NCBI GenBank assembly: GCA_903835005.1
Contig: CAILLK010000032.1
Span: 1-58,989, forward strand
Origin: an uncultured Bacteroidota bacterium
Lineage (GTDB): Bacteria > Bacteroidota > Bacteroidia > Chitinophagales > Chitinophagaceae
Direction of reading: 5' to 3'
DNA length: 58,989 nt
Under the pieces are notes generated by a model. It was not told the origin of the DNA and searched no databases. It worked only from the letters and a program-made list of their open reading frames with translations. How positions within the stretch are numbered: the stretch's first letter is position 1; every line of letters begins with the position of its first letter. Made by a program: the position numbers and the translations under genes. Shown one piece after another: positions 50,910 to 58,989 of this stretch.

Positions 50910-52271
50910 TTGATCAGTTTACCAGAAGCATTATTAACAGAACTACAGCATATCAAAAGGTTTGATAAACATACATTTATTGAAGCCCATCAGCATGACC
51001 CTGTTACTTCAATAAGGCTTAATCAGGATAAAATAACAGGTTTGTTCCAGGAACAGAAAAAAGTACCCTGGTGTACTGAAGGCCGGTACCTGCCAGAGCG
51101 CCCAGTTTTTACACTCGATCCCTTATATCATGCCGGAGCCTATTATGTGCAGGAAGCATCATCTATGTTTACCGGTTATTTATTGCAGCAGATCATAAAA
51201 GACCATAAAGGCCTCAGAGTGCTCGACCTTTGTGCAGCTCCCGGGGGAAAAAGTACTCATATTGCTTCACTGCTTGATAATGAAAGCTTACTTATCTCTA
51301 ACGAAGTTATCAGGGCAAGAGCCACCATACTTGATGAAAATATGACCCGTTGGGGTCACATGAATACCTGGGTAACAGCAAATGACCCTCGCGACTTTGG
51401 CAAGCTGCATGGTTATTTTGATGTAGTAGTGGCAGATGCACCCTGCAGTGGTTCCGGCTTGTTCAGAAAAGATAAAAAGGCGCTGGAAGAATGGAGCGAA
51501 GCCAATGTTCAAATGTGCAGTGAACGCCAGCAACGCATTTTAGCTGATATCTGGCCCGCAATTAAGCAAGATGGTATTTTAATCTACGCTACCTGTTCTT
51601 ACTCAAGGAAGGAAGATGAGGATATATTAGATTGGCTGGCTGGCCAATTTGAAGCAGAGGCAATCCATGTTGATATACCTGCAGAATGGGGAGTAGTTGA
51701 AGTGAAATCAAACAAAGGTTTGTCAGGATACCGGTTTTTCCCTGATAATGTTTACGGGGAAGGTTTTTTTATTGCCGCTTTACGCAAAAATGATTCCAGC
51801 GGAGAGGAGTATTATCCCAGATTCAAAAGCGGGCATGATCTAAAAATACAGCAGCAAGCCGGTTATCTGCTGACAGATAATAATGTACGGTTTATGCAAA
51901 CAGGCAAGGAAGAATATTGTGCATTATTACCAGATCATGAACAAGACTGGCAACTGCTTCAGAAACTGGTGTACTTCCGCAAAGCAGGATTGAGGCTCGG
52001 GCAGCCTGCCGGAAAAGACTGGTTGCCGGCACATGATGTGGCATTGAGTATTGATGCTGCTGCCAGTCTGCCGGGAATTGATGTAACAAGAGAACAAGCA
52101 TTACATTTTCTCAGGAGAGAAGATCCGGGATTTGGAACCATTGATAAAGGTTGGATGCTAGTCAGGTATAATGGTTTGGGACTGGGCTGGATAAAATCGC
52201 TGGGCAACCGGATCAATAATTACCTTCCCAAACACTGGCGGATAAGAATGGAAATTGCTGATCTGGATTAA
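50910..52271 (+). CDS. RsmF-like rRNA cytosine-C5 methyltransferase
   Basis: A 453-residue NOL1/NOP2/Sun-family enzyme. The start is TTG at 50910 (no ATG is available before the conserved N-terminal region and a promoter lies just upstream). Motif I is LDLCAAPGGKSTHIA. Motif IV has DAPCSGSG (Cys179, general base/release) and motif VI has TCSYS (Cys229, nucleophile). The C-terminal ~170 residues match the RsmF-type C-domain, ending in GWIKSLGNRINNYLP-like sequence. By family it makes m5C in 16S rRNA; the exact position is not determined by sequence. Confidence 0.9.
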   Translation: MISLPEALLTELQHIKRFDKHTFIEAHQHDPVTSIRLNQDKITGLFQEQKKVPWCTEGRYLPERPVFTLDPLYHAGAYYVQEASSMFTGYLLQQIIKDHKGLRVLDLCAAPGGKSTHIASLLDNESLLISNEVIRARATILDENMTRWGHMNTWVTANDPRDFGKLHGYFDVVVADAPCSGSGLFRKDKKALEEWSEANVQMCSERQQRILADIWPAIKQDGILIYATCSYSRKEDEDILDWLAGQFEAEAIHVDIPAEWGVVEVKSNKGLSGYRFFPDNVYGEGFFIAALRKNDSSGEEYYPRFKSGHDLKIQQQAGYLLTDNNVRFMQTGKEEYCALLPDHEQDWQLLQKLVYFRKAGLRLGQPAGKDWLPAHDVALSIDAAASLPGIDVTREQALHFLRREDPGFGTIDKGWMLVRYNGLGLGWIKSLGNRINNYLPKHWRIRMEIADLD

Positions 52272-52350
52272 AATATGAACAGCTCAGGCAATTTCTGTTA
52301 AGTAAATCGGAATAATAGAGCCGGAATGACTTAAAGTTGCAGTCAATTCT

Positions 52351-52389
52351 TATATTTGTCCTTTAATATTGTATTTTTCGTAACGAAAA
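52351..52389 (+). promoter_or_regulatory. -7 box and 15-bp palindrome before the LysM protein gene
   Basis: TATATTTG (52351-52358) is an exact -7 box. Sixteen bases downstream lies the perfect palindrome TTTTCGT-A-ACGAAAA (52375-52389), ending 9 nt before the ATG. It sits in the leader, so it may be an operator or a translation-affecting site. Confidence 0.45.
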
Positions 52390-52398
52390 GAAAGCTGC

Positions 52399-53253
52399 AT
52401 GTCGAGATCAATTTTTATAGTAGTATTTTCTTTGTTTTGTTTTAGTTGTCTGGCTCAAGAACAGGACAGCCTGAAGGCTATCCGTAAAAATGGTAACTGG
52501 GCAATACAATATGTAGTAAAACCCGGTGAATTTATCCGGATGCTGGCGCTTCGTTTTTCACTTTCAGAGAATGCTATAATCAATGCTAATGAACCAGAGA
52601 AGATCAGGTCGATCGGGCCGGGGTCAGTAATTATCATCCCAATACAGCCAGAAAATTATTTTACTGTAAAACAACCATTGGGCAACCAGAGTGAGTTGTA
52701 TTATAAAGTAGCCGAAAAAGATGATATAGGTATACTAAGCACCTACTCAGGTGTAACTAAAACCCAGATGAGAAGCTGGAACAGCCTGAAGGGTAATACT
52801 TTGCATCCAGATCAGGTTCTTTTTATCGGTTGGGTTAAAATGATACCCAAAGATACTTCCAATCCGGCTACAATGATGGCATACCCATCTCACAAGAAAA
52901 AACCAGCTGCCGATTCTGTAAAAGCGCCTGTTTCCAGCGGATTCGATACTGTGTATGCCCGGCAAACAATGAACGGGCAGAATATCCTTACGGAGAAAGG
53001 CACTGCAGTATTTTTTGAGAAGGCTGCCAAAGGGGGCATTTACCTGGCGTTTCACAATACGGCAAGGCGGGGTACTATAATTAAAGTCAACAATCCCGGT
53101 AATGGTAAATATATTTATGCCCGGGTACTTGGACCGATTCCAGAGACTAAACAATTTTCCAATTCTATTATTGGAATCAGCGAATCGGCGAAAGATGCCC
53201 TTGGTGTTTCAGATAATAAGGCATGGTGCGAACTCTCCTACTCCCCTAATTAA
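52399..53253 (+). CDS. LysM-domain envelope protein with a possible RlpA-like C-terminal domain
   Basis: A 284-residue secreted protein (signal ending CLAQE, ~residue 21). Residues ~35-80 and ~95-140 are LysM-like peptidoglycan-binding repeats (VVKPGEFIRMLALRFSLSENAI and YKVAEKDDIGILSTYSGVTKTQ). A polar linker follows. The C-terminal ~95 residues (GTAVFFEKAAKGGIYLAFHN, GTIIKVNN, YIYARVLGPIP, IIGISESAKDALG) look like a double-psi beta-barrel related to RlpA, but without certainty about catalytic residues. A palindrome precedes the start. Confidence 0.8.
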   Translation: MSRSIFIVVFSLFCFSCLAQEQDSLKAIRKNGNWAIQYVVKPGEFIRMLALRFSLSENAIINANEPEKIRSIGPGSVIIIPIQPENYFTVKQPLGNQSELYYKVAEKDDIGILSTYSGVTKTQMRSWNSLKGNTLHPDQVLFIGWVKMIPKDTSNPATMMAYPSHKKKPAADSVKAPVSSGFDTVYARQTMNGQNILTEKGTAVFFEKAAKGGIYLAFHNTARRGTIIKVNNPGNGKYIYARVLGPIPETKQFSNSIIGISESAKDALGVSDNKAWCELSYSPN

Positions 53254-53390
53254 AAAAATGAGAATGTCGTATAAATAACCATTTATTATATTATCAACTC
53301 CTTATTATATTTCTTACTTCTGACTGCTTTAAATAATTCAACATCTAAATTGATCACCCTGAACCTGGCAAATTTTCAACACTTCTGTAT

Positions 53391-54410
53391 ATGAAGGTAC
53401 TGGTCATCCGTTTTTCATCTATTGGTGATATAGTTCTTACCACACCAGTGGTGCGCTGCATCAAACAGCAGCATCCTGATTATCAGGTACATTATCTCAC
53501 CAAAATTACTTTCGCCCCATTGCTTGCCTATAATCCATATATAGATAAGCTACACTATCTGCACGGTAACCTGAATGAAGTAATCCAGGAACTCAAAAAA
53601 GAAAAATTTGATGTTGTAATAGACCTTCATAACAATTTGCGCACACTTCGGGTAAAATTGGCACTTGGAGCAAAGAGTTATGCATTCAATAAACTGAACA
53701 AAGAAAAATGGCTGCTGACTAATTTTAAGATAAACATACTGCCTGATGAAAGTATTGTAGAAAGATATCTGGAAACAGTCAGGCCACTAAACGTTCGGAA
53801 TGACGGCAAGGGTCTGGACTATTTTTTACCACCAGATAAAAAGATAACCAATGACGATCTTCCGATGAGCCATTGGGGCGGCTACGTTGGTTTTGTGATT
53901 GGCGGATCTTGTTTTACGCGCAGACTTCCTGCCGAACAATGGAAGAAATTATGCGCCCTGGTACCTTATCCTATTGTGTTGATGGGTGGGCCTGAAGAGC
54001 TGAATGCCGGAATAGAGATCTCGGCAACAGACAATATTAAAATTTACAACTCCTGCGGCAAATTCAACATAAATGAGTCGGCTGAGTTAGTGAAATATGC
54101 AAGGGTAATTGTAACAAATGATACCGGGTTGATGCATATATCCGCCGCTTTTAAAAAGCCTATAATCTCAATATGGGGAAATAACTCACCCGACATGGGG
54201 ATGTTTCCTTATTATGGCAATAACAACCTAAAAGAGCGGATTGCACCACAATTAATGATAATGGAAACAAAGGGCCTCAGATGCCATCCTTGCAGCAAGA
54301 TAGGCTTCAGCAAATGCCCTAAAGGCCATTTTAAGTGCATGAATGACCTTAATATGAACATAATAGCTGAACAGTTAATCAGATACTGGCAGAAAGATGG
54401 CGCCAAATAA
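53391..54410 (+). CDS. Glycosyltransferase family 9 (heptosyltransferase-like)
   Basis: A 339-residue GT-B-fold enzyme of the ADP-heptose:LPS family. The N-terminal domain starts MKVLVIRFSSIGDIVLTTPVV, the family's hallmark. The C-terminal nucleotide-sugar-binding domain has LMGGPEELNAG and VTNDTGLMHISAAF-KKPIISIWG. By family it transfers a sugar to LPS core or a related glycan at the inner face of the membrane. A cysteine-rich end (RCHPCSKIGFSKCPKGHFKCM) resembles metal-binding tails seen in some family members. Single gene. Confidence 0.9.
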   Translation: MKVLVIRFSSIGDIVLTTPVVRCIKQQHPDYQVHYLTKITFAPLLAYNPYIDKLHYLHGNLNEVIQELKKEKFDVVIDLHNNLRTLRVKLALGAKSYAFNKLNKEKWLLTNFKINILPDESIVERYLETVRPLNVRNDGKGLDYFLPPDKKITNDDLPMSHWGGYVGFVIGGSCFTRRLPAEQWKKLCALVPYPIVLMGGPEELNAGIEISATDNIKIYNSCGKFNINESAELVKYARVIVTNDTGLMHISAAFKKPIISIWGNNSPDMGMFPYYGNNNLKERIAPQLMIMETKGLRCHPCSKIGFSKCPKGHFKCMNDLNMNIIAEQLIRYWQKDGAK

Positions 54411-55026
54411 TTACCTGATTTACTATGCGGTAAAGAATCCAGTATTTCTTTTTCAATTTAGCCCAATATGATTTAAATATTGAATAGGCTATATTCGGGT
54501 ATTTTCAGTTGTGTCATTCATTTAGGTACTACCCTTCCTGGCTTGAGCTTTCTGCTTTCCAACCTATTCTGTAACGGGCGGTTTTCTAATATTGCCAGGG
54601 CTTCTTTATTCTCTTAGATAAAATTTATAACCCTCATTTTTTCCGGCAATCAGTACTTTCTGCATAGGAGATTTTCCCATTTTAGAATTTATATAGTGTT
54701 GCTTAGAGCCGACACTTTCAATAAAACCATTCCGACTATAAAGATATTATCTTCTAATAAGCCATAAGTTTACAAATCCACAAAAGCGGTCTAATACAAT
54801 CAACATTATCAAAAGCACTTTGCGCCACTGGACCTACAACAAATGTTCAGCAGAACCTAATGTGTGATGTAATTTTTTAAAATCATAAGGCATGCTGATA
54901 CTTAGTTTCTGTTTGTTTTCCCGATATCTATAAAATTAGCTGCCAACGCACTTTCTAAATTCTTTATTATCAAAGGAAACAATGAACTATAATAATAACC
55001 CTGTTACAATTATGCTATAAGTTAAA
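54411..55026. other. Gene-poor region with possible decayed coding remnants
   Basis: About 616 bases between a plus-strand and a minus-strand gene without an intact frame. On the minus strand, roughly 54520-54820 gives short coherent stretches in shifting frames, for example KMGKSPMQKVLIAGKNEG, ALAILENRPLQNRLE and RKLKPGRVVPK. They look like a degraded gene but could not be matched to a family. No RNA gene or complete repeat was seen. Confidence 0.35.
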
Positions 55027-55053
55027 AGAGGCTACCCGGTTAAGGCAGCCTCT
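55027..55053 (-). terminator. Intrinsic terminator of the SprB-repeat gene
   Basis: On the minus strand AGAGGCTGCC and GGGTAGCCTCT form a stem with one mismatch around TTAACC, followed by TTTTAAC. It lies 24 nt after the stop at 55077. Confidence 0.9.
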
Positions 55054-55076
55054 TTATTTGTTCATAACCAACTTTA

Positions 55077-58000
55077 CTAATTCAGTACCACCTTAACAGA
55101 GTACTTGTTAGTACCGGAAGTTACATTAACAATGTATGTTCCTGCAGCCTCATTGCTCAGATTGAAATCAGCAGTATTACCGGTAAGTAAGAACAGTTCT
55201 CTGCTGGCCACTTCATTACCTTTCAGATCAGTAACACTGATGTGAGAAGTAGTAAAATTGGATGGTACTTCAACAGTAAATGTTCCGACAGTTGGGTTAG
55301 GATAAACCTTTACAGAAGCAACCTGTATAATCTTATTCTTCAGATCATTCTGGTTTGAATCAGTTTCTGTATTGGTAGTTCTCCATCCACCACCGCATCC
55401 ATGAGATAAAGTCCATGATCCGCTACAAGTACAACCATTGTCATCAGTTGCTGTGAGGCAATAAGTAGCTTCGCACAGGCTTGGGTTATGATAACTGCTG
55501 CAACCATTGCTCCATGACCAGTGGTAGCTACCCGTTCCGCCAGAACAGGTTGTAGTAATATCCCCATCATAGCTGTAGCAGCAGGTTGGTTCAGTAACAG
55601 TAGCACAAACACTAAGTGCAGTTGAAGGTTGTGTTACGGTATATGTATGACTGCATGTACAACCGTGAGAGTCAGTTGCTGTACAAGTATATGTGCCAGC
55701 ACATTTGCTTGAACAACTTGAAGTTGTTTCACCACAGCTCCATGAATAGCTGTAACCACCCCATCCACCAGACCAGCTTGAAGAACAACCACCATCGCTG
55801 CCACCATGGCAATGAACCGGAGTACATGAACCACCACCACTGATTGGTGAAGTAGGCTGAGTTATAGACCATGAACCAGAAGTAGTGCAACCATGTGCGT
55901 CTGTAACAGTTACTGAGTAAGTACCTGGTACCAGACTATTCGGATCTGCTACTGTTGATCCATTGCTCCATGCATAGCTGTATGAAGTTGTTCCGCCGGT
56001 AACAGTGGTATTAATATTACCATTACCTGCTCCATAGCACGATACGTTAGTAACAACAGCTGTAAGCGATAATGCTGCAGGCTGTGTGATGATAAAGGCT
56101 GAAGTACTTGTGCAACTATGTGCATCTGTAACTGTCAGTGTATAAGTACCCGCTGCTTTTGCTGATATAGCATTTGCAGTACCGCCGCCGCTCCATGAGT
56201 AAGTGTAACCAGGTGTGCCGCCGGAAACAGTAGCAGTAATTGCACCATTGGTTAAACCATAGCAGGTAACATTGGTAATTGTTGCTGATGCTGATATAGC
56301 TGATGATGGCTGAGTAATAGTGTACGCATTTACTGATGTGCAACCATGAGCATCTGTTACAGTAAGTGTATAAGTACCTGCAGCCTTGCCTGTGATGCTG
56401 GATGAAGAACCAGTTCCGCAACCAGTACCAGACCAAGAGTAAGTATAACCTGATGTTCCACCAGATACAGCTACTGAGATTGAACCAGTGCTAGCACCAT
56501 AACAATTGATATTGGTAATGGTTGGTGTAACTGTTATTGCTGCTGGCTGGGTAAGCGTGTAAGAACCAGTAGTAGTACAACTGTGTGCATCAGTAACAGT
56601 TACTGAATAAGTACCAGCACCCAGGCTAACCGGATCAGCAAGTGTAGAACCATTACTCCAACTGTATGTATAAGCCGTAGTACCACCAGTAACAGTAGAA
56701 TTAATGTTACCATTGGTAGATCCGTTACAAGTCGGGTTAGTCAGAACTGCGCTCAAACTAAGCGCTGCAGGCTGAGTAACTGACCATGAACCGGTAGCAG
56801 TACAACTATTTGCATCAGTACATGTTACGGAATATGTGCCCGCTGTTAAGCCAGTAGGATCAGCCATAGTCAATGCATTGCTCCACAGGTAAGTATATGT
56901 ACCTGTACCGCCTGTAGCTGTGGTATTGATGCTACCATTAGATCCGGCATTGCAACTTACATTGGTAACTACTGCAGAAATACTCAGAGCAGCAGGCTGT
57001 GTGATTGCAAAAGAAGCTGTACCTGTGCAACCATGAGCATCTGTTACTGTTACACCATAAGTACCAGGTCCTTTACCTGTAAGATTTGCAGTAGTAACAC
57101 CCGAACAACCACTCCATGAGTAGGTGTAAGGTGAGGTACCACCGGTTACAGAGGTAACAACACCTCCGTTTGCAGCACCGTAACAGGTTACGTTAGAAAC
57201 TGTTCCTGAAACGCTGATAGCAGCTGGCTGTGTGATAGTGAAGGTATTCACACTTGTACAACCATGAGCATCTGTAACGGTAAGTGTATAAGTACCGGCT
57301 GCTTTACCTGTTATGCTGGATGAAGAACCAGATCCGCAACCTGTACCTGACCATGAGTAAGTGTAACCAGATGTTCCGCCGGAAACAGATACTGATATGC
57401 TGCCATTACTGCTACCATAACAAGTTGTATTGGTAATTGTTGGCGTAACAGTTATTGCCGACGGCTGAGTAAGCGTATAAGAACCAGTAGTTGTACAACC
57501 ATGAGCATCAGTAACAGTTACTGAATAAGTACCTGCTCCCAGGCTCACCGGATCAGCTAGTGTTGAACCATTGCTCCAGTTGTAAGTATAAGCTGAAGTA
57601 CCACCTGTAACAGTAGAATTAATGTTACCGTTTGCAGATCCGTTACAAGTCGGGTTAGTTACAACTGCAGTCACCGCCAGGCTAGAGCAATTTGGAACAA
57701 ATGAAACACTGATGGTATGGTTAGCCGATACAGAAGTGAATGTATAAGTCGCAACTGTGCCCACACTCACACCATCTACAGTAACGGTACCAACCAGATA
57801 ACCTGTAGCAGGAGTGAACGTATATACCTTCGAACCACCATAGGTTACAGTTGAAGTACCTGCCGGTGAGATAGAACCATTTGCTCCGGCTGTAGCAGTA
57901 ATGCTATAGGTATTGGGCACAAACGTGGCGCTTATCGTATGAGCAACTGTTACGGCAGTGAAAGTATATGTACTTACCGCACCAACACTTGTTCCATCAA

Positions 58001-58989
58001 CATAAACCGGACCGATGCTATACCCGGTACTTGGGGTAATAGTATATGACTGATTGTAGGTAGTAACCACTGATGTACTTCCAAGTGGAGATATAGTACC
58101 ACCTGTTCCTGCGCTGGAAACAATGTAAACGCTGGCAATCGCTACAATTGTGTGGTTTGCATTAACGGAACTGAATGTGTAGCTGGTAAGTGCTCCCAGA
58201 TCCACACCATCTACAATACAATCGGTAATATGGTAGCCTGTAGAAGCTGTAAGCGTATAAGACTGACTACCTCCATAAGATACTGTAGTAGCACCCAGAG
58301 GAGAAATATTTGATCCGTAACCTGCTACTAAAGCAGTAATAGTATAGGTATTGATAGCAAAGCTGGCACTGATAGTATGGTTAGCTGATACCGCACTGAA
58401 TGTGTAAGTACCGCTTGTTCCAACGTTAGCACCATCTACTGTTACTGCTGCAATGTGATAACCTGTAGCTGGAGTAATAGTATATGTATCGTTATCTCCG
58501 TAGTTAGCAACTGTAGTTCCTGATGGTGTTACTGTACCATTTGCGCCACTGCTTGCAACAATGTTATAAGTATTGATCACAAATGTTGCGCTGATAGTAT
58601 GACTTGCAGATACTGAGCTGAATGTATATGTGCCACCTGTTCCTACGCTTACACCATCAACAGTTACACTGGCTATTGAATAGCCGGTTGCCGGAGTGAT
58701 TGTGTATGACTGGCTGCCACCGTAAGCTACTGTTGTAGTACCTGCAGGTGAGATAGTACCATTCGCACCTGCTGTTGCAGTGATGCTGTAGGTATTGATT
58801 GAGAATGATGCGCTGATCGTGTGGTTTGCAGATACAGCACTGAATGTGTAAGTACCTACAGTACCCTGGCTTGCGCCATCAACTTCTACATCAGCGATAT
58901 GATAGCCGGTTGCAGGTGTGATTGTGTAAGTCTGGTTCGCACCATAATTTACAGTTGTTGTTCCAGCCGGAGTTACTGTACCATTTGCA
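55077..58989 (-). CDS. Giant InlB-repeat/SprB-repeat secreted protein with T9SS type A domain (5' partial)
   Basis: The frame is open to the right window edge, giving at least 1304 residues; the GTG at 58580 is only an internal codon within an FVINTYN stretch. The visible N-terminal part has six divergent InlB-B-type repeats of ~72 residues (YTITPATGYHI, VTVDG, YTFSAVSANHTISASF). Ten SprB repeats of ~75-80 residues follow (TCNGSANGNINSTVTGGT, YTYSWSNG, GTYSVTVTDAHGCT, YTLTQPAAI). The last two SprB units are cysteine-rich. It ends in a type A sorting domain (VKVYPNPTVGTFTVE to KYSVKVVLN). SprB repeats occur in the gliding adhesin SprB; adhesion is the likely role (inference). Confidence 0.93.
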   Translation of the reverse strand, partial: ANGTVTPAGTTTVNYGANQTYTITPATGYHIADVEVDGASQGTVGTYTFSAVSANHTISASFSINTYSITATAGANGTISPAGTTTVAYGGSQSYTITPATGYSIASVTVDGVSVGTGGTYTFSSVSASHTISATFVINTYNIVASSGANGTVTPSGTTVANYGDNDTYTITPATGYHIAAVTVDGANVGTSGTYTFSAVSANHTISASFAINTYTITALVAGYGSNISPLGATTVSYGGSQSYTLTASTGYHITDCIVDGVDLGALTSYTFSSVNANHTIVAIASVYIVSSAGTGGTISPLGSTSVVTTYNQSYTITPSTGYSIGPVYVDGTSVGAVSTYTFTAVTVAHTISATFVPNTYSITATAGANGSISPAGTSTVTYGGSKVYTFTPATGYLVGTVTVDGVSVGTVATYTFTSVSANHTISVSFVPNCSSLAVTAVVTNPTCNGSANGNINSTVTGGTSAYTYNWSNGSTLADPVSLGAGTYSVTVTDAHGCTTTGSYTLTQPSAITVTPTITNTTCYGSSNGSISVSVSGGTSGYTYSWSGTGCGSGSSSSITGKAAGTYTLTVTDAHGCTSVNTFTITQPAAISVSGTVSNVTCYGAANGGVVTSVTGGTSPYTYSWSGCSGVTTANLTGKGPGTYGVTVTDAHGCTGTASFAITQPAALSISAVVTNVSCNAGSNGSINTTATGGTGTYTYLWSNALTMADPTGLTAGTYSVTCTDANSCTATGSWSVTQPAALSLSAVLTNPTCNGSTNGNINSTVTGGTTAYTYSWSNGSTLADPVSLGAGTYSVTVTDAHSCTTTGSYTLTQPAAITVTPTITNINCYGASTGSISVAVSGGTSGYTYSWSGTGCGTGSSSSITGKAAGTYTLTVTDAHGCTSVNAYTITQPSSAISASATITNVTCYGLTNGAITATVSGGTPGYTYSWSGGGTANAISAKAAGTYTLTVTDAHSCTSTSAFIITQPAALSLTAVVTNVSCYGAGNGNINTTVTGGTTSYSYAWSNGSTVADPNSLVPGTYSVTVTDAHGCTTSGSWSITQPTSPISGGGSCTPVHCHGGSDGGCSSSWSGGWGGYSYSWSCGETTSSCSSKCAGTYTCTATDSHGCTCSHTYTVTQPSTALSVCATVTEPTCCYSYDGDITTTCSGGTGSYHWSWSNGCSSYHNPSLCEATYCLTATDDNGCTCSGSWTLSHGCGGGWRTTNTETDSNQNDLKNKIIQVASVKVYPNPTVGTFTVEVPSNFTTSHISVTDLKGNEVASRELFLLTGNTADFNLSNEAAGTYIVNVTSGTNKYSVKVVLN
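55405..57690 (-). repeat. SprB-repeat coding array (10 units)
   Basis: Ten tandem units of ~225-240 bp. Units 1-4 and 5-8 are pairwise alike (1 with 5 and 2 with 6 most closely), so the array has a four-unit higher-order period of about 0.92 kb. An identical GATCCGTTACAAGTCGGGTTAG block recurs near 56720 and 57640. Units 9 and 10 are divergent and Cys-rich. Confidence 0.8.
57691..58989 (-). repeat. InlB-B-type repeat coding array (at least 6 units)
   Basis: Six consecutive units of ~215 bp visible before the window edge, each with a GYxIxxVTVDG and YTFSxVSANHTI core. The first is cut by the edge, so the full array is longer. Confidence 0.8.

Noticed and set aside
58580..58582. GTG at 58580 as the start of the SprB-repeat gene
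   Set aside because: The same frame continues upstream with the same InlB-type repeats to the window edge, so this codon is internal (Val in an FVINTYN stretch).
55100..58989. Tandem repeats as a CRISPR array
   Set aside because: The repeat unit is ~220 bp, in-frame and coding (SprB and InlB-type domains); no short identical repeats with unique spacers are present.

Overview
The window reads as a chromosomal segment of a Bacteroidota bacterium, most likely from the Chitinophagales/Chitinophagaceae side. Five genes encode type IX secretion (T9SS) cargo: three have complete type A C-terminal sorting domains, one has a type B (gliding-motility-associated) domain, and one is a SprB-repeat protein cut by the window edge. 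Lipoproteins have short signal peptides ending in S-S-C or similar. Start regions carry the Bacteroidota -7 box TAnnTTTG instead of clear Shine-Dalgarno sites. I saw no rRNA, tRNA, CRISPR array or intact insertion sequence.

Layout. 1-4.1 kb: the end of a secreted propeller/PKD T9SS protein, a PagL-like lipid A deacylase, and three tandem genes for tiny secreted lysine-rich proteins. 4.1-11.6 kb: an MBL-fold hydrolase, an OmpA-family lipoprotein, a lytic transglycosylase, a YodC-like protein, a penicillin-acylase-family hydrolase with a small membrane protein behind it, and a methyltransferase. 11.6-19.4 kb: two T9SS proteins, a six-bladed NHL propeller and a 2077-residue protein with 24 Ig-like repeats. 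19.6-25.7 kb: a LytTR regulator/sensor kinase pair, two lipoproteins and NAD-dependent DNA ligase. 25.7-30.4 kb: a gene-poor stretch with a REP-like palindrome, then feoB between two lipoproteins that share a C-terminal domain. 30.4-33.5 kb: a crotonase-family enzyme, a methyltransferase and an acyl-CoA carboxylase beta subunit, probably acyl-CoA catabolism. 33.7-35.2 kb: a toxin-antitoxin island holding an intact HEPN/nucleotidyltransferase pair, a truncated second nucleotidyltransferase and a RelE/ParE-type pair. 35.3-41.0 kb: DUF6515, DUF2092, DUF2339 and DUF3999 envelope proteins. 41.1-45.2 kb: a decayed HEPN gene with its intact nucleotidyltransferase partner, cytidylate kinase, a class D beta-lactamase-like lipoprotein and lpxD. 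45.3-59 kb: a type B T9SS protein, thioredoxin, an OprB-type porin, an RsmF-like rRNA methyltransferase, a LysM protein, a GT9 glycosyltransferase and the SprB/InlB-repeat protein that runs off the right edge.

How it fits together. Most genes serve the cell envelope: lipid A synthesis (lpxD), lipid A trimming (PagL-like), LPS or glycan assembly (GT9), peptidoglycan turnover (lytic transglycosylase, LysM, OmpA), outer-membrane transport (OprB) and secreted adhesin-like proteins. Housekeeping genes (ligA, cmk, trxA, feoB, rsmF-like) are interspersed singly.

Most notable signals. (a) A 40-nt element is shared by the upstream regions of ligA and the DUF3999 gene, 36 of 40 identical. (b) Six genes have a -7 box ending exactly 4 nt before the start codon, which predicts near-leaderless mRNAs. 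(c) Two related HEPN/nucleotidyltransferase loci are decaying in different ways. (d) The SprB array has a four-module higher-order repeat and ends in two cysteine-loaded modules. No single complete novel system could be demonstrated from sequence alone.
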